Shown: positions 7,779 through 15,627 of the stretch, piece by piece | How positions within the stretch are numbered: position 1 is the stretch's first letter | Layout of the letters: every line of letters starts with the position of its first letter | Origin: an uncultured Collinsella sp. | GTDB taxonomy: Bacteria > Actinomycetota > Coriobacteriia > Coriobacteriales > Coriobacteriaceae | Reading direction: 5' to 3' | DNA: 64,000 bases | NCBI GenBank assembly: GCA_902494195.1 | Contig: CABUSH010000002.1 | Coordinates: forward strand, 62,001 to 126,000 | Notes under the pieces: model-generated | Databases searched by the model: none | Told to the model about the DNA's origin: nothing | Seen by the model: only the letters and a program-made list of their open reading frames with translations | Program-made: the position numbers and the translations under genes

Positions 7779-8027
7779 CTATAATGATTGCCCTTTACCC
7801 ATGCGTATCTCAAGGCCTTCGATGATGATCCTTGATACCGTGGTGTTGTGTTCCGCCGCGTAGGTGCTCATCTCTTGCTTCTGCTCTTCCGTAACCCAAA
7901 AGGTGATGCACTCCCCTTTCTTGCGACTTGTCGAATCCCCTTTGTTTCGTGTGTCTTGATTACCCATGAGGGTCATGCTCGCCTCTCCAACGGGCATGAC
8001 GCGGCGAGTTGGCTTCTTAATTGCCAC
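7779..8027 (-). CDS. Ribbon-helix-helix type DNA-binding protein
   Basis: A protein of 82 residues, GTG start at 8027 preceded by a good AAGGAG on the minus strand. The C-terminal half, ECITFWVTEEQKQEMSTYAA then HNTTVSRIIIEGLEI, has the short strand plus two helices of ribbon-helix-helix proteins such as those that assist relaxases or regulate plasmid genes. The N-terminal 35 residues are basic and disordered. It converges on the ABC exporter gene with 36 bases between the stops. Being in a conjugative remnant it may be a relaxosome accessory or a regulator; neither is shown. Confidence 0.55.
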   Translation of the reverse strand: MAIKKPTRRVMPVGEASMTLMGNQDTRNKGDSTSRKKGECITFWVTEEQKQEMSTYAAEHNTTVSRIIIEGLEIRMGKGQSL

Positions 8028-8078
8028 CGTAAATCTCCTTATCCTCCTCGATGCCCTCCTTCACCTGTTTGAGTAATT

Positions 8079-8311
8079 GTCCTCTTTGACACCGGCGATA
8101 TTGCGCTTACACACCGTCCGCTCACATCCCGAATATTGCCGTTCGGCACCGCCGATATTCCCGTCGGCACCGTCCCCCTGGTACGTTCCGGCTGTCCATG
8201 CAGCCGAGACCAAGGAGGTACAGCATGGCGAGAAGGATAAGGGCCAGGGAGGCCCTCAGGCTCCGTGCGTCCGGCCTGTCGCAGAACGCGATAGCCCGCG
8301 CGGCGCATTGA
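8079..8311 (+). mobile_element. IS21-family left end with truncated istA
   Basis: Three imperfect repeats of about 24 bases around a GATATT core occur at 8090-8112, 8125-8149 and 8147-8170, as at IS21 ends, with a TGTCC start near 8079. At 8225, behind a strong AAGGAGG, an istA-like frame begins (MARRIRAREALRLRASGLSQ and so on), the usual N-terminal HTH of IstA, but stops after 28 codons at 8309-8311. The rest of the element is gone. Repeats and frame together make an IS21 remnant likely. Confidence 0.6.
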
Positions 8312-8323
8312 TTGGAAGGCTGT

Positions 8324-9361
8324 ATGGACGTCAGGCTGCTTGGAAAGAAAAACGAGGGCGAGGGCCTTGGGGTCGCTGTTCTCGTTGATTCGGCTTTTGC
8401 AGAGTTAAAAGACAAGAGCGATGAGCAGTTGGCGGAGGCCCAGAGATTTTTGATTGACTTTATGAAAAAAGTTGCTCGGCTAAAGGGAGTGAGAATCGAT
8501 CGGCCCCATTTCCTCCGCTCGGAGCTGAGGAGGAAGGGTGTCCATAAAGATGTCGTCGAGTTTGCCGTGGAAACGACCCCCGTTACCGCCGGAATCGATG
8601 TGGGCCTGATCGATAGAATTGCTAGAGAAGTAATTGATTATGAGGCAAAGAAGTCAACCGCCTTTTCCTTTGCAGCGGGTCTTCCCGGAGGTGTCGCGAT
8701 GGTGGGCACCATTCCTGCCGATATTACGTAATACTACGTGCACGCATTCAGGATTATGCAGAAACTGGCATACCTGTATGGCTGGCAGACCTTTTTTGAA
8801 GAATGTGACGACGTTGATGACGAGACTCTCTACGAAATGGCAGTGTTGCTCGGTGTGATGATGGGTGTAGGCAGCGCGAATTCGATGCTAACCGTAATCG
8901 CCAAAAACGCCCAAGAGGCGGTCGCGAAAAAGGTCGCTCGCCAGTCGCTAACCAAGACCAGTTGGTATCCGATCCTGAAGAAGCTCTTGAGCTTCATGGG
9001 TATCAAGATAACAAAGCAGACGGTGGGGGATGCCGCTGGCAAGGTTGTTGTGGGCGTCGGTGGCGTAATCTCTGGTGCTATCACCTTTATGGGTCTTTCA
9101 AAGGGGTCGGCGCGCTTGTGTAGGCAGCTTAAGTGCTTGCCGCAGGCAAACGAGCGGATTCCTGGCACTGGGTACTATGAAAAGGATGAGGCCGCGGTTG
9201 CCAAGAAGAGGATTGACGTAGCGGAACCCCTCTTTATCGAAAAGTTCGGATTTTCTCCCATATTCTACGGCTCTATTGTTGAATATGCTGACCGGCTGGA
9301 GGAGTCACTGGCGACTGGAGAAGCGAAGCTGGATGCATATAATCCGGACGTTCTTCTCTGA
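8324..9361 (+). pseudogene. EcsC-like protein, interrupted by an in-frame stop
   Basis: Two pieces lie in one frame: 8324-8731 and 8732-9361, separated only by a TAA at 8729-8731. Across the stop the sequence would read AMVGTIPADIT-x-YYVHAFRIMQKLAYLYGW, which matches EcsC-family proteins, where Gln normally follows the Thr; a CAA to TAA change explains it. The start at 8324 has GGAAGG upstream. EcsC-family proteins are membrane-associated and of unclear biochemical function; the Gly-rich KVVVGVGGVISGAITFMGLS at the second half is typical. Unless suppressed or re-initiated at GTG 8738, the gene is inactive. It follows directly on the istA fragment. Confidence 0.7.
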
Positions 9362-9508
9362 TACTCAGCGGAATTAGGCTATGCGTAACAGGATTGTTGT
9401 TCGATCTAATGTGAACGTTGGATGATGCTAACTATTTATGGAAAACAGTTAAAAAAGTTTTTCACCCCTTTTTCACTCCTCGGAGAAGGAGGAAAGAGAC
9501 GCGAAAAC

Positions 9509-9540
9509 AAAAAAGCTCAGAAGCAATTACGCTTCTGAGC
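9509..9540 (-). terminator. Terminator of the tRNA-Thr gene
   Basis: A perfect 10-bp stem (GCTCAGAAGC/GCTTCTGAGC) with a six-base loop is followed on the minus strand by six T. It lies 14 bases behind the tRNA 3' end. Confidence 0.85.
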
Positions 9541-9553
9541 TGCACTAATGCAA

Positions 9554-9629
9554 TGGAGCCAGCGACCGGGCTCGAACCGGTGACCCCCGCTTTACGAGAG
9601 CGGTGCTCTACCAACTGAGCTACGCTGGC
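9554..9629 (-). tRNA. tRNA-Thr (anticodon CGT)
   Basis: The minus strand folds into a full cloverleaf: acceptor GCCAGCG/CGCTGGC, D-arm with GCTCAGTTGGTAGAGC, anticodon stem CCGCT/AGCGG with loop CTCGTAA (anticodon CGT), T-arm CCGGTTCGAGCCCGG, discriminator T and encoded CCA. The anticodon reads ACG codons for threonine. Its 3' end faces the mobile region at lower coordinates, as expected for an attachment site used by an integrated element. Confidence 0.95.
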
Positions 9630-9836
9630 GGCCATGTAATGACGCAACTGAGGCGTCAACGGCTGTCTATGATACGTGACATCGCACATCCGCGCAAGGG
9701 TTCTGACGGCTTTTCTCACTTTAAATGCACTAATATTGGAGACGTGATGTCTGCGGCGTCCATTTGGCGCTTGACCTGCTGCGGAGTTGGTAGCCGACGT
9801 CCCGCTCGTATGGGTCTCAAACAGAATGGGGCAGCC

Positions 9837-10316
9837 ATGGCTCAACCCAAGATCCTTCTCACGCGTATCGACGACCGTTTCATTTACGGGCAAGACGTTG
9901 AGCTGTGGAACGAAGCCGTGGGTACCAATCTTATCCTAATCGTTAACGATGAGATCGCGGCAGATTCGCGCCAATGGGCACCCATGAGAGTGGCGGCGCC
10001 AGAAGGCGTCTGGACAAGGTTTTTCTCGGTGCAAAGGACTATCGATATCATTCATACCGCAACGTCGCGTCAATGGATTCTGATCATGGTAGACTCACCC
10101 GTCGATGCGCTCGCGCTGGTTAAGGGCGGCGTGCCTATCACCAAGATCAGCATTGGCAATATGCAGGCAGGGGAGGGCAAGCGCCCCATAACGCCCGCGG
10201 TTGCCGTGAACGACGCAGACGTTGCTGCCCTCAAAGAACTGCAGGCGCTCGGCATAGAGCTAGAAATCCGCTATCTCCCCAGCTCCAATCCCGATCCCAT
10301 CCAACTAGTCATTTAA
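9837..10316 (+). CDS. Orphan PTS IIB-like protein, mannose/sorbose family, active-site His replaced
   Basis: A protein of 159 residues; ATG 9837 has GGGG seven bases upstream, and an alternative ATG at 9810 has no ribosome site. ILLTRIDDRFIYGQ, NLILIVNDEIA, VQRTIDIIH and ALVKGGVPITKISIGNM are hallmark segments of sorbose-subfamily EIIB. In active members the first reads R-x-D-x-R-L-I-H-G-Q with the phosphorylated His; here Tyr takes that place. No IIA, IIC or IID genes lie nearby. It may be a regulatory or vestigial protein that no longer transfers phosphate to sugar. The neighbour on the left is tRNA-Thr, on the right the convergent galM. Confidence 0.8.
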   Translation: MAQPKILLTRIDDRFIYGQDVELWNEAVGTNLILIVNDEIAADSRQWAPMRVAAPEGVWTRFFSVQRTIDIIHTATSRQWILIMVDSPVDALALVKGGVPITKISIGNMQAGEGKRPITPAVAVNDADVAALKELQALGIELEIRYLPSSNPDPIQLVI

Positions 10317-10340
10317 GTACGTCCCCAATGACTAGGTAGC

Positions 10341-10372
10341 AAAACGCCCGTCGGCGGTGGTGCCGGCGGGCG
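10341..10372 (-). terminator. Terminator of galM
   Basis: CGCCCGTCGGC pairs with GCCGGCGGGCG (one bulge-like mismatch), followed by TTTT on the minus strand. A nearly identical hairpin lies behind galT at 34365-34404. Confidence 0.7.
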
Positions 10373-10400
10373 CTGCTGTGCGATATGTTGCGTTATGGGC

Positions 10401-11453
10401 TTAGTGCCTCATAAAGTGGTATTCGATCACATTGCTGTAGGGGTGACCCGGGCCCACAATGCCCTGCGGGAACAGCGGCTGGTGCGGTGTGTCGGGGTAC
10501 ATCTCGGCCTCGAGGGCAAAGCCGGCGCCCCAACCGTAGTTGGCATCGTCCTTGGCGTGCTCGTCGCCCAGCCAGTTGCCGGTGTAGAGTTGCACGCCCG
10601 GGGCGGTGGTGTAGTAGTCCAGCTCACGGCCGGTCCACATCTCCTCGACGTGCATCGCGCGGCGCAGGTTGCGACCGTACTGATAGCCATCGATGCACAG
10701 ACAGTGATCGTAGCCACGGGCCTGCTTAATCTGCGGATCGTCGGCCTCCATGCCAGGCGCGACGGGGTGCAGCTCGCGGAAATCAAACGGCGTGCCCTCG
10801 ACCGGAGCGATCTCGCCGGTGGGGATATTCTGGTCGTTGATGGGCAGGTAGTGGGCAGCGTTGGCAACAAAGAAGTGCTCGCAGTCCATGCCGGCGTTAT
10901 GACCGGCAAGGTTAAAGTACGTGTGGTTGGTCATGGACACGTACGTGGCGCGGTCGCTCTCGCAGCCATATTCGATACGGAAGCAGCCGGTACGCGTCAC
11001 GGTAAACACGGCCGTAAAGGTGCGGTTGCCGGGGAGACCCAGCTCGCCATCCTCAAGCGAGGTGGTCATGCGCACGGCATTGTGGACCTCGTCAAGTTCA
11101 ACATCCCACACGCGCTTGTGCAGACCATGCTCAAGATCGCTGTGCAGGTTGTTGGCGCCTTCGTTGGCCGGCATATGCCAGTCCGTGCCGGCGATGGTGA
11201 TCGTGGCACCCGCCGTGCGGTTGGCCACAGGTCCGATGGTCGCGCCAAAGCAGGCGGGGTTGTCAAAGTAATCCTCGAGCTTATCGAAGCCCAGCACCAC
11301 ATCGCGCACGTTGCCGGGGATGTCGGGCACGTCGATGCCCAACACGGTGGCGCCATAGTCCATAATGCGAACGCAGATCTCGGGCCCGTTGAGGGTGTAA
11401 CGATGAACGGGGGTACCGCACGGCGCGGTGCCGAAAAGCTCGGAAGTGATCAT
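10401..11453 (-). CDS. galM: Aldose 1-epimerase (galactose mutarotase)
   Basis: A protein of 350 residues, the usual length for GalM; ATG 11453 has AGGAACC upstream, and the open frame further upstream is not needed. Conserved elements include MDYGATVLGIDVPD, ATIGPVANR(T)AG with the Asn-Arg pair, the substrate-binding NNLHSD with a His, TNHTYFNLAG with the catalytic His, and the late GVQLYTGNWLG with a conserved sugar-binding surface. It interconverts beta- and alpha-D-galactose, so that GalK receives the alpha form. It is divergent from a DeoR regulator and stands apart from galKT. The family call is secure. Confidence 0.93.
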   Translation of the reverse strand: MITSELFGTAPCGTPVHRYTLNGPEICVRIMDYGATVLGIDVPDIPGNVRDVVLGFDKLEDYFDNPACFGATIGPVANRTAGATITIAGTDWHMPANEGANNLHSDLEHGLHKRVWDVELDEVHNAVRMTTSLEDGELGLPGNRTFTAVFTVTRTGCFRIEYGCESDRATYVSMTNHTYFNLAGHNAGMDCEHFFVANAAHYLPINDQNIPTGEIAPVEGTPFDFRELHPVAPGMEADDPQIKQARGYDHCLCIDGYQYGRNLRRAMHVEEMWTGRELDYYTTAPGVQLYTGNWLGDEHAKDDANYGWGAGFALEAEMYPDTPHQPLFPQGIVGPGHPYSNVIEYHFMRH

Positions 11454-11658
11454 TTGGTTCCTAACATCGAGGTATTTCCGACAAACTGTAGCGCGAACAG
11501 GCGAGATTATCACTACACCCCACTAAAGCAGGGGGTATTTTTCTCAAAAAAGTGATGATTGGAGCTGTGCGGGCGTTCATTTCTGACGCGCGCGAGTCTG
11601 ATACAATTTGTTCGTTATTGTTTGAATTGACGTGAGCGTGGAACAGCGAGGACTCATC

Positions 11659-12423
11659 GTGATTAAAGCGGAGCGACAGGATAAGGTTCGGCAGCTGCTC
11701 GAGGAACAGGGAACGGTCTCGGTCAAGGAGATTTCGGATGCGTTAGGTGTCTCGGATATGACGATCCGCCGTGACCTTGAGGAGCTTGCGAGCCTGGGCG
11801 AGATCGAGCGCGTGCACGGCGGAGCCCGCAGTGCGCAGGGCCGTCCACACGCTATGCTGCGCCATGAGTATTCGCACAGCGAAAAGCGCACGAAGCATGC
11901 CGAGGAAAAGTTGCAGATTGCGCGCCGTTCTGTGGAGCTTATCGAGGAAGGCTCGACCATCTTTTTGGGCACGGGCACTACGGTTGAGCAGATGGCCTCG
12001 ATGCTGCCGGCGTTTCGCCTGCGCATTGTGACCAATTCGCTTTCGGTGTTTAACCTGCTCGAGGCGCGCGAAGACTGCGACCTGTGCCTGGTGGGCGGCA
12101 TGTACCGTCGCCGCACCGCCGCTTTTGTGGGACCAACGGCCGAGGATACCCTACGTGCGCTGGGCATCGACGCGGCGTTTATCGGTGCCAACGGCATTCT
12201 GGACGGCGACGTGTCTACATCCAATATGGATGAGGGTCGTATCCAGCAGCTCGCCTTTAGCAAGGCCGACTCGCGCTATCTGATTGCCGATTCCAGCAAG
12301 ATTGGCAAGCGCGACTTCTACACCTTCTGTCGCTTGGACAGCCTGGACGCCGTGGTGTGCGAGCCGAGTATCGCCGCCGAGGATCGTGTCGCCATCGAGG
12401 AGCACACGCAGGTCATCTGCTAA
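11659..12423 (+). CDS. DeoR/GlpR-family transcriptional regulator
   Basis: A protein of about 254 residues. GTG 11659 is preferred because GAGGAC lies six bases before it; GTG 11632 is the alternative. The N-terminus has the DeoR winged helix (TVSVKEISDALGVSDMTIRR with DLEEL following), then ERVHGGAR, the domain linker signature. The C-terminal effector domain has IFLGTGTTVEQMA and CLVGGMYRRRTAAFVG, as in sugar-phosphate sensing members. A possible -10 box TACAAT lies at 11602-11607. It is divergent from galM, which it may control; the true effector is unknown. Confidence 0.88.
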   Translation: MIKAERQDKVRQLLEEQGTVSVKEISDALGVSDMTIRRDLEELASLGEIERVHGGARSAQGRPHAMLRHEYSHSEKRTKHAEEKLQIARRSVELIEEGSTIFLGTGTTVEQMASMLPAFRLRIVTNSLSVFNLLEAREDCDLCLVGGMYRRRTAAFVGPTAEDTLRALGIDAAFIGANGILDGDVSTSNMDEGRIQQLAFSKADSRYLIADSSKIGKRDFYTFCRLDSLDAVVCEPSIAAEDRVAIEEHTQVIC

Positions 12424-12447
12424 CTAGCGCAGCAGACGATACTTCTG

Positions 12448-12465
12448 CCCCTGCCGGCGCAGGGG
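12448..12465 (+). terminator. Short GC-rich hairpin behind the DeoR gene
   Basis: CCCCTGC pairs with GCAGGGG around a four-base loop, followed by only two T. Weak terminator for the DeoR gene. Confidence 0.45.
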
Positions 12466-12530
12466 TTATCGCTTCACAATGACGCGTAAATAACTTTGGG
12501 CAACAAGGATGAGGCTATTCTGGGATATGA

Positions 12531-13763
12531 CTAGACTCCGTATTTCGTCTTTATGTCCCTTGAGAATGAATCGTAGTCTTCATAGAGCCCCTCTCTGCTT
12601 TCATCCTCGGCGTGGTTTACACGTTCAAGGAGCTTATCCTTTGGAGCCTCTTTTGCTATTGCGGCCTCGCTATCGGGTAATGTGGATTGCAAGAATAGTT
12701 CTAGAGCATGGACGTCTTTGAGTATGTAGCCCGTCGAACGACCCGCTCCTGTTTTTTCGATTGCGCTGCAACTAACAAGCTGACCGAGGGTTCGTTTAAC
12801 GGTTACCTCGCTGATATCGGGGCAGTTGGACCGGATGTCGGATTTCTTAATGACGCCGGGTCTCTGTTGAAATAGAACAGCGATGCGCGCTTGCTTCGAC
12901 ATGGGACGAGTGCTTGATTCAATTAAGGTACGCTGCTCGAGCTGTCGGTAGGCGGCCAGGGTTGTTCCGAGCATGAAACGGATAAAGGGTACTTCGGTGT
13001 TTTGATTTTCATTCCATCCAGTGGAGCTTGCAGCGAGGGCGTTGTAGTAAAGCGCTTTGTTGTCTTCAATAAGTCGTTCGATGCTGATGTAACGCGCAAC
13101 GTCGTATCCAGTCTTTTCGAGCAGCAGCGTTGTAAGGAGCCGGCTCATCCTGCCATTGCCATCGTTGAAGGGATGAATGCTGACAAAATCGAAGATAAAG
13201 CGGAGCGATATAAGGAGGGGATCGCAAACTTGGCGAGATAAAGCATCGTTGAGGGACTGGCAGGCTTCTTTAATAAGTCCCGGGGTTGCTAGAGCCGAAG
13301 GGGGCCTAAAGCGCACAAATCGATTACCTTGATCGTCAATGGAGACGATTTCGTTATCGCCATCTTTCCAATGGCCTCCATACGAGATTGCCGTGTGCGC
13401 CATGAGGTCACGATGCAACTGCAGAATGACCGATGGCGTTACGGGAATGGAATCGTGTTGCTCGTGAATAAGCGACAACACATCTCGGTATCCAGCGATT
13501 TCTTCCTCTGCGCGGGAGCTTGGCTTGGCGGAATACGCCATGATCGCTTTGAGTCTTTTTTGGGTGGTAACAATTCCTTCAAGTCCGTTGGAGGATCGGG
13601 TGCTTTGGATCTTAGCCTCCTCCATTAGGGACGATAGAAGCTCGGGTTTGACTTGACTCAGAGCAAGCTGACGGCCTTTATGCTCGCGTATCGAGAGGAG
13701 GAGGTTGGTGATTGGAGTTGCTTCGAGTTCCGCTGGGACTGTGGTGTAATCGAACTGGCGCAT
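12531..13763 (-). CDS. Fic-family protein (AMPylase), class II with inhibitory helix
   Basis: A protein of 410 residues. HPFNDGNGRMSR at about residues 197-208 is the complete Fic motif with catalytic His. In the N-terminal part SNGLEG (about 58-63) fits the inhibitory (S/T)-x-x-x-E-(G/N) motif, so this is a self-inhibited class II enzyme. Residues about 290-350 form a winged-helix-like part (ARIAVLFQQRPGVIKKSDIR, SEVTVKRTLGQL), as in DNA-binding Fic proteins. The last 60 residues are charged. Fic enzymes transfer AMP from ATP to proteins. No antitoxin gene lies nearby. Upstream sits a large inverted repeat that may be an operator for its own C-terminal domain. Confidence 0.88.
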   Translation of the reverse strand: MRQFDYTTVPAELEATPITNLLLSIREHKGRQLALSQVKPELLSSLMEEAKIQSTRSSNGLEGIVTTQKRLKAIMAYSAKPSSRAEEEIAGYRDVLSLIHEQHDSIPVTPSVILQLHRDLMAHTAISYGGHWKDGDNEIVSIDDQGNRFVRFRPPSALATPGLIKEACQSLNDALSRQVCDPLLISLRFIFDFVSIHPFNDGNGRMSRLLTTLLLEKTGYDVARYISIERLIEDNKALYYNALAASSTGWNENQNTEVPFIRFMLGTTLAAYRQLEQRTLIESSTRPMSKQARIAVLFQQRPGVIKKSDIRSNCPDISEVTVKRTLGQLVSCSAIEKTGAGRSTGYILKDVHALELFLQSTLPDSEAAIAKEAPKDKLLERVNHAEDESREGLYEDYDSFSRDIKTKYGV

Positions 13764-13771
13764 GCGGCTCC

Positions 13772-13846
13772 TTTCGGTATCACGAACATACTTTCGATAT
13801 CATAATATCATTAAATGATACCGAAAGTATGTTCGTGATACCGAAA
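13772..13846. promoter_or_regulatory. 32-bp inverted-repeat operator upstream of fic
   Basis: Arms 13772-13803 and 13815-13846 are reverse complements with one mismatch, spaced by 11 bases. Within them the motif GGTATCA (or GATATCA) occurs at 13776 and 13797 and its complement TGATACC at 13816 and 13837, in both cases 21 bases apart, two helical turns. This periodicity fits cooperative binding of a dimer pair. The left arm ends 8 bases before the fic ATG. Confidence 0.65.
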
Positions 13847-13900
13847 ACTAGAAACCATGGTTCATAACTGCTTGGAAAGTTCGGATTTGACTATCTTATT

Positions 13901-14038
13901 GTCTTGATCTGTAACAGGTAGACGGTCGAAAGTGGGCTACGTGTTACAGATTGAGATATTTCTGATCGGTCGTTCTGTTCGTCTAAATCTATAACAGTTA
14001 GGATTGAAAATCCCTGCTAGATGTTACAGATCGAGACA
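13901..14038. repeat. Palindromic intergenic repeat, copies 1 and 2
   Basis: Each copy is about 57 bases: it opens with a form of GTCTNGATCTGTAACA and closes with TGTTACAGATTGAGA, so the ends pair over about ten bases. Copy 1 (13901-13956) has the inner sequence GGTAGACGG...GGGCTACG, copy 2 (13981-14038) GTTAGGATTG...CTGCTAGA. Five more copies are at 18710-18926 and 23798-23935. All lie behind 3' ends of genes. Confidence 0.8.
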
Positions 14039-14060
14039 AACGGCCTGCTCGGGCCGAGCC

Positions 14061-14109
14061 AAAAAAATCGGCCGCATGCGAACCCGTGGAGGGATTCTCA
14101 TGCGGCCGA
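14061..14109 (-). terminator. Terminator of the first lacE-lacG unit
   Basis: TCGGCCGCATG pairs with CATGCGGCCGA, followed on the minus strand by seven T. It lies 22 bases after the GH1 stop. Confidence 0.85.
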
Positions 14110-14130
14110 CAGGGGGGTATGCAGCGGAAA

Positions 14131-15552
14131 CTAGGCCATGAGCAGGCCGGTCTCCGCGACGTTCTTGTACCAGTATGCGCTTGCCTTGGGATAACGTTTC
14201 TGGGTCTCAAAGTCGATGTAGAACAGGCCGTAGCGCTTGTTGTAGCCGTTGGTCCAGGAGAACTGATCCTGCAGCGACCACACAAAGTAGCCGTCGACGT
14301 TTACGCCGCCGTCAATCGCCTTGAGGATCCATGCGAGATGCTGACGCATATAGTCGATGCGAGGGGCGTCATCGATAAAGCCGTCCTCGAAGTCGTCCTT
14401 ATAGCCCATGCCGTTCTCGGTGATGTAGATCTTCTTGTAGTTGGGGTAATCGTTCTTAATGCGGAGCAGCAGGTCGTAGAGGCCCTCGGGATAGATGATC
14501 CAGTCCCAATCGGTGGTGGGTACGCCTTCGCGCACGCATGACTCGCCCACGCCCTTGAGGAACCAGCGCGAGGAGCCCTTGTCACCGGTGCCATTGTGGT
14601 TGATGTCGTTTTCGCCCTCGGCGGCACGCAGGAACTGGCACTTGTAGGTGTTGACGCCCAGGCAATCGTTGTAGGGGAGCGCGGCGGTCAGCGCGGTGAT
14701 GTCCTCGTCGCGGACGTCGAGCTCGCCGCCGGCGATATGGGCCAGCTTGGTCGCAGCCTCCATGGTGTCGGCTGCATAGTGGCCGCGGAAGGTGGCGTCG
14801 AGTACCCAGCGGTTGTTGATGACGTCGGCCATGCGAGCTGCCTCGCAGTCGGCGGCGTTGTTGAGGTCGAGGGGATACTTGGGCTCCAGGTTCTGGACAA
14901 TGCCGATCTCGCCCTCAAAGCCGCCCTCATGGAAGGCGACGACAGCCTTGGCGTGGGCCACCATCATGTTGTGCATGAGCTGGAAGGCCTTGTCCAGGCG
15001 ATACTTCTCGCCGTGCGGCCAGTTGCCGACGATAAAGCTGCCCTCGGCGGTCGCGGGAATCTCGTTAAAGGTAAACCAGTGCTTGACCTCGGTGAACTCG
15101 GCAAAGCAGAACTTGGCGTACTCGACAAAGGCGTCGATCGTCGTGCGCGTCAGGAAGCCCTCGCCGCCGTTCTGGTAAAAGGCCTCGGGCGTATCAAAGT
15201 GATCGAGCGTGACATAGGGGATAACGCCGGCTTTGTTGCAGGTGGCGAAAAGCTCGTGATAGAAGGCGACGCCCTCGGGGTTAATCTCGCCAGTGCCGTT
15301 GGGGAAGATACGGCTCCAAGCGATGGAGACGCGAATACCGTTGATGCCGAAGCGCTGGCACAGGTCAATATCGACCGGGTACTTGTTGTAGAAATCGCTT
15401 GCAGGATCGGGGGAGAAGCGACCCTGGGCTGCCAGGAAATCGTCCCAGGGCACTTTGCCCTTGCCGTGCGTACGGGTCTCGCCCTCAACCTGGTAAGCAG
15501 CGGTGGCGCCGCCAAACACAAAGCCGTCGGGGAACTGCATGGGGTTGGTCAT
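14131..15552 (-). CDS. lacG: GH1 6-phospho-beta-galactosidase, unit A
   Basis: A protein of 473 residues with AAGGATGAC before ATG 15552. FPDGFVFGGATAAYQVEG is the GH1 N-terminal signature; TFNEI holds the acid/base Glu and ITENGMGYK the nucleophile Glu. The whole length is closer to LacG (6-phospho-beta-galactosidase) than to BglA: SDFYNKYPVDIDLCQRFGI, DHFDTPEAFYQNGGEGFL, TTDWDWIIYPEGLYD and GLFYIDFETQKRYPK-SA.WYK are typical. It hydrolyses PTS-phosphorylated beta-galactosides in the cytoplasm, giving galactose 6-phosphate for LacAB. It is the second gene after the lacE-type EIICB, 75 bases downstream. Specificity between 6-P-galactosides and 6-P-glucosides cannot be read with certainty. Confidence 0.88.
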   Translation of the reverse strand: MTNPMQFPDGFVFGGATAAYQVEGETRTHGKGKVPWDDFLAAQGRFSPDPASDFYNKYPVDIDLCQRFGINGIRVSIAWSRIFPNGTGEINPEGVAFYHELFATCNKAGVIPYVTLDHFDTPEAFYQNGGEGFLTRTTIDAFVEYAKFCFAEFTEVKHWFTFNEIPATAEGSFIVGNWPHGEKYRLDKAFQLMHNMMVAHAKAVVAFHEGGFEGEIGIVQNLEPKYPLDLNNAADCEAARMADVINNRWVLDATFRGHYAADTMEAATKLAHIAGGELDVRDEDITALTAALPYNDCLGVNTYKCQFLRAAEGENDINHNGTGDKGSSRWFLKGVGESCVREGVPTTDWDWIIYPEGLYDLLLRIKNDYPNYKKIYITENGMGYKDDFEDGFIDDAPRIDYMRQHLAWILKAIDGGVNVDGYFVWSLQDQFSWTNGYNKRYGLFYIDFETQKRYPKASAYWYKNVAETGLLMA

Positions 15553-15586
15553 GAGTCATCCTTTCTGTGGGATACGAATAGGGAGA

Positions 15587-15613
15587 GGTGCCCGAACCGG
15601 GAATCCGGGCACC
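15587..15613 (-). promoter_or_regulatory. Intercistronic hairpin in unit A
   Basis: GGTGCCCG pairs with CGGGCACC in the 75 bases between the EIICB stop and the GH1 start. Similar hairpins stand between the EIICB and GH1 genes of units B and C, suggesting mRNA processing, stability or partial attenuation. Confidence 0.5.
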
Positions 15614-15627
15614 AACAGAGGGAGGAA

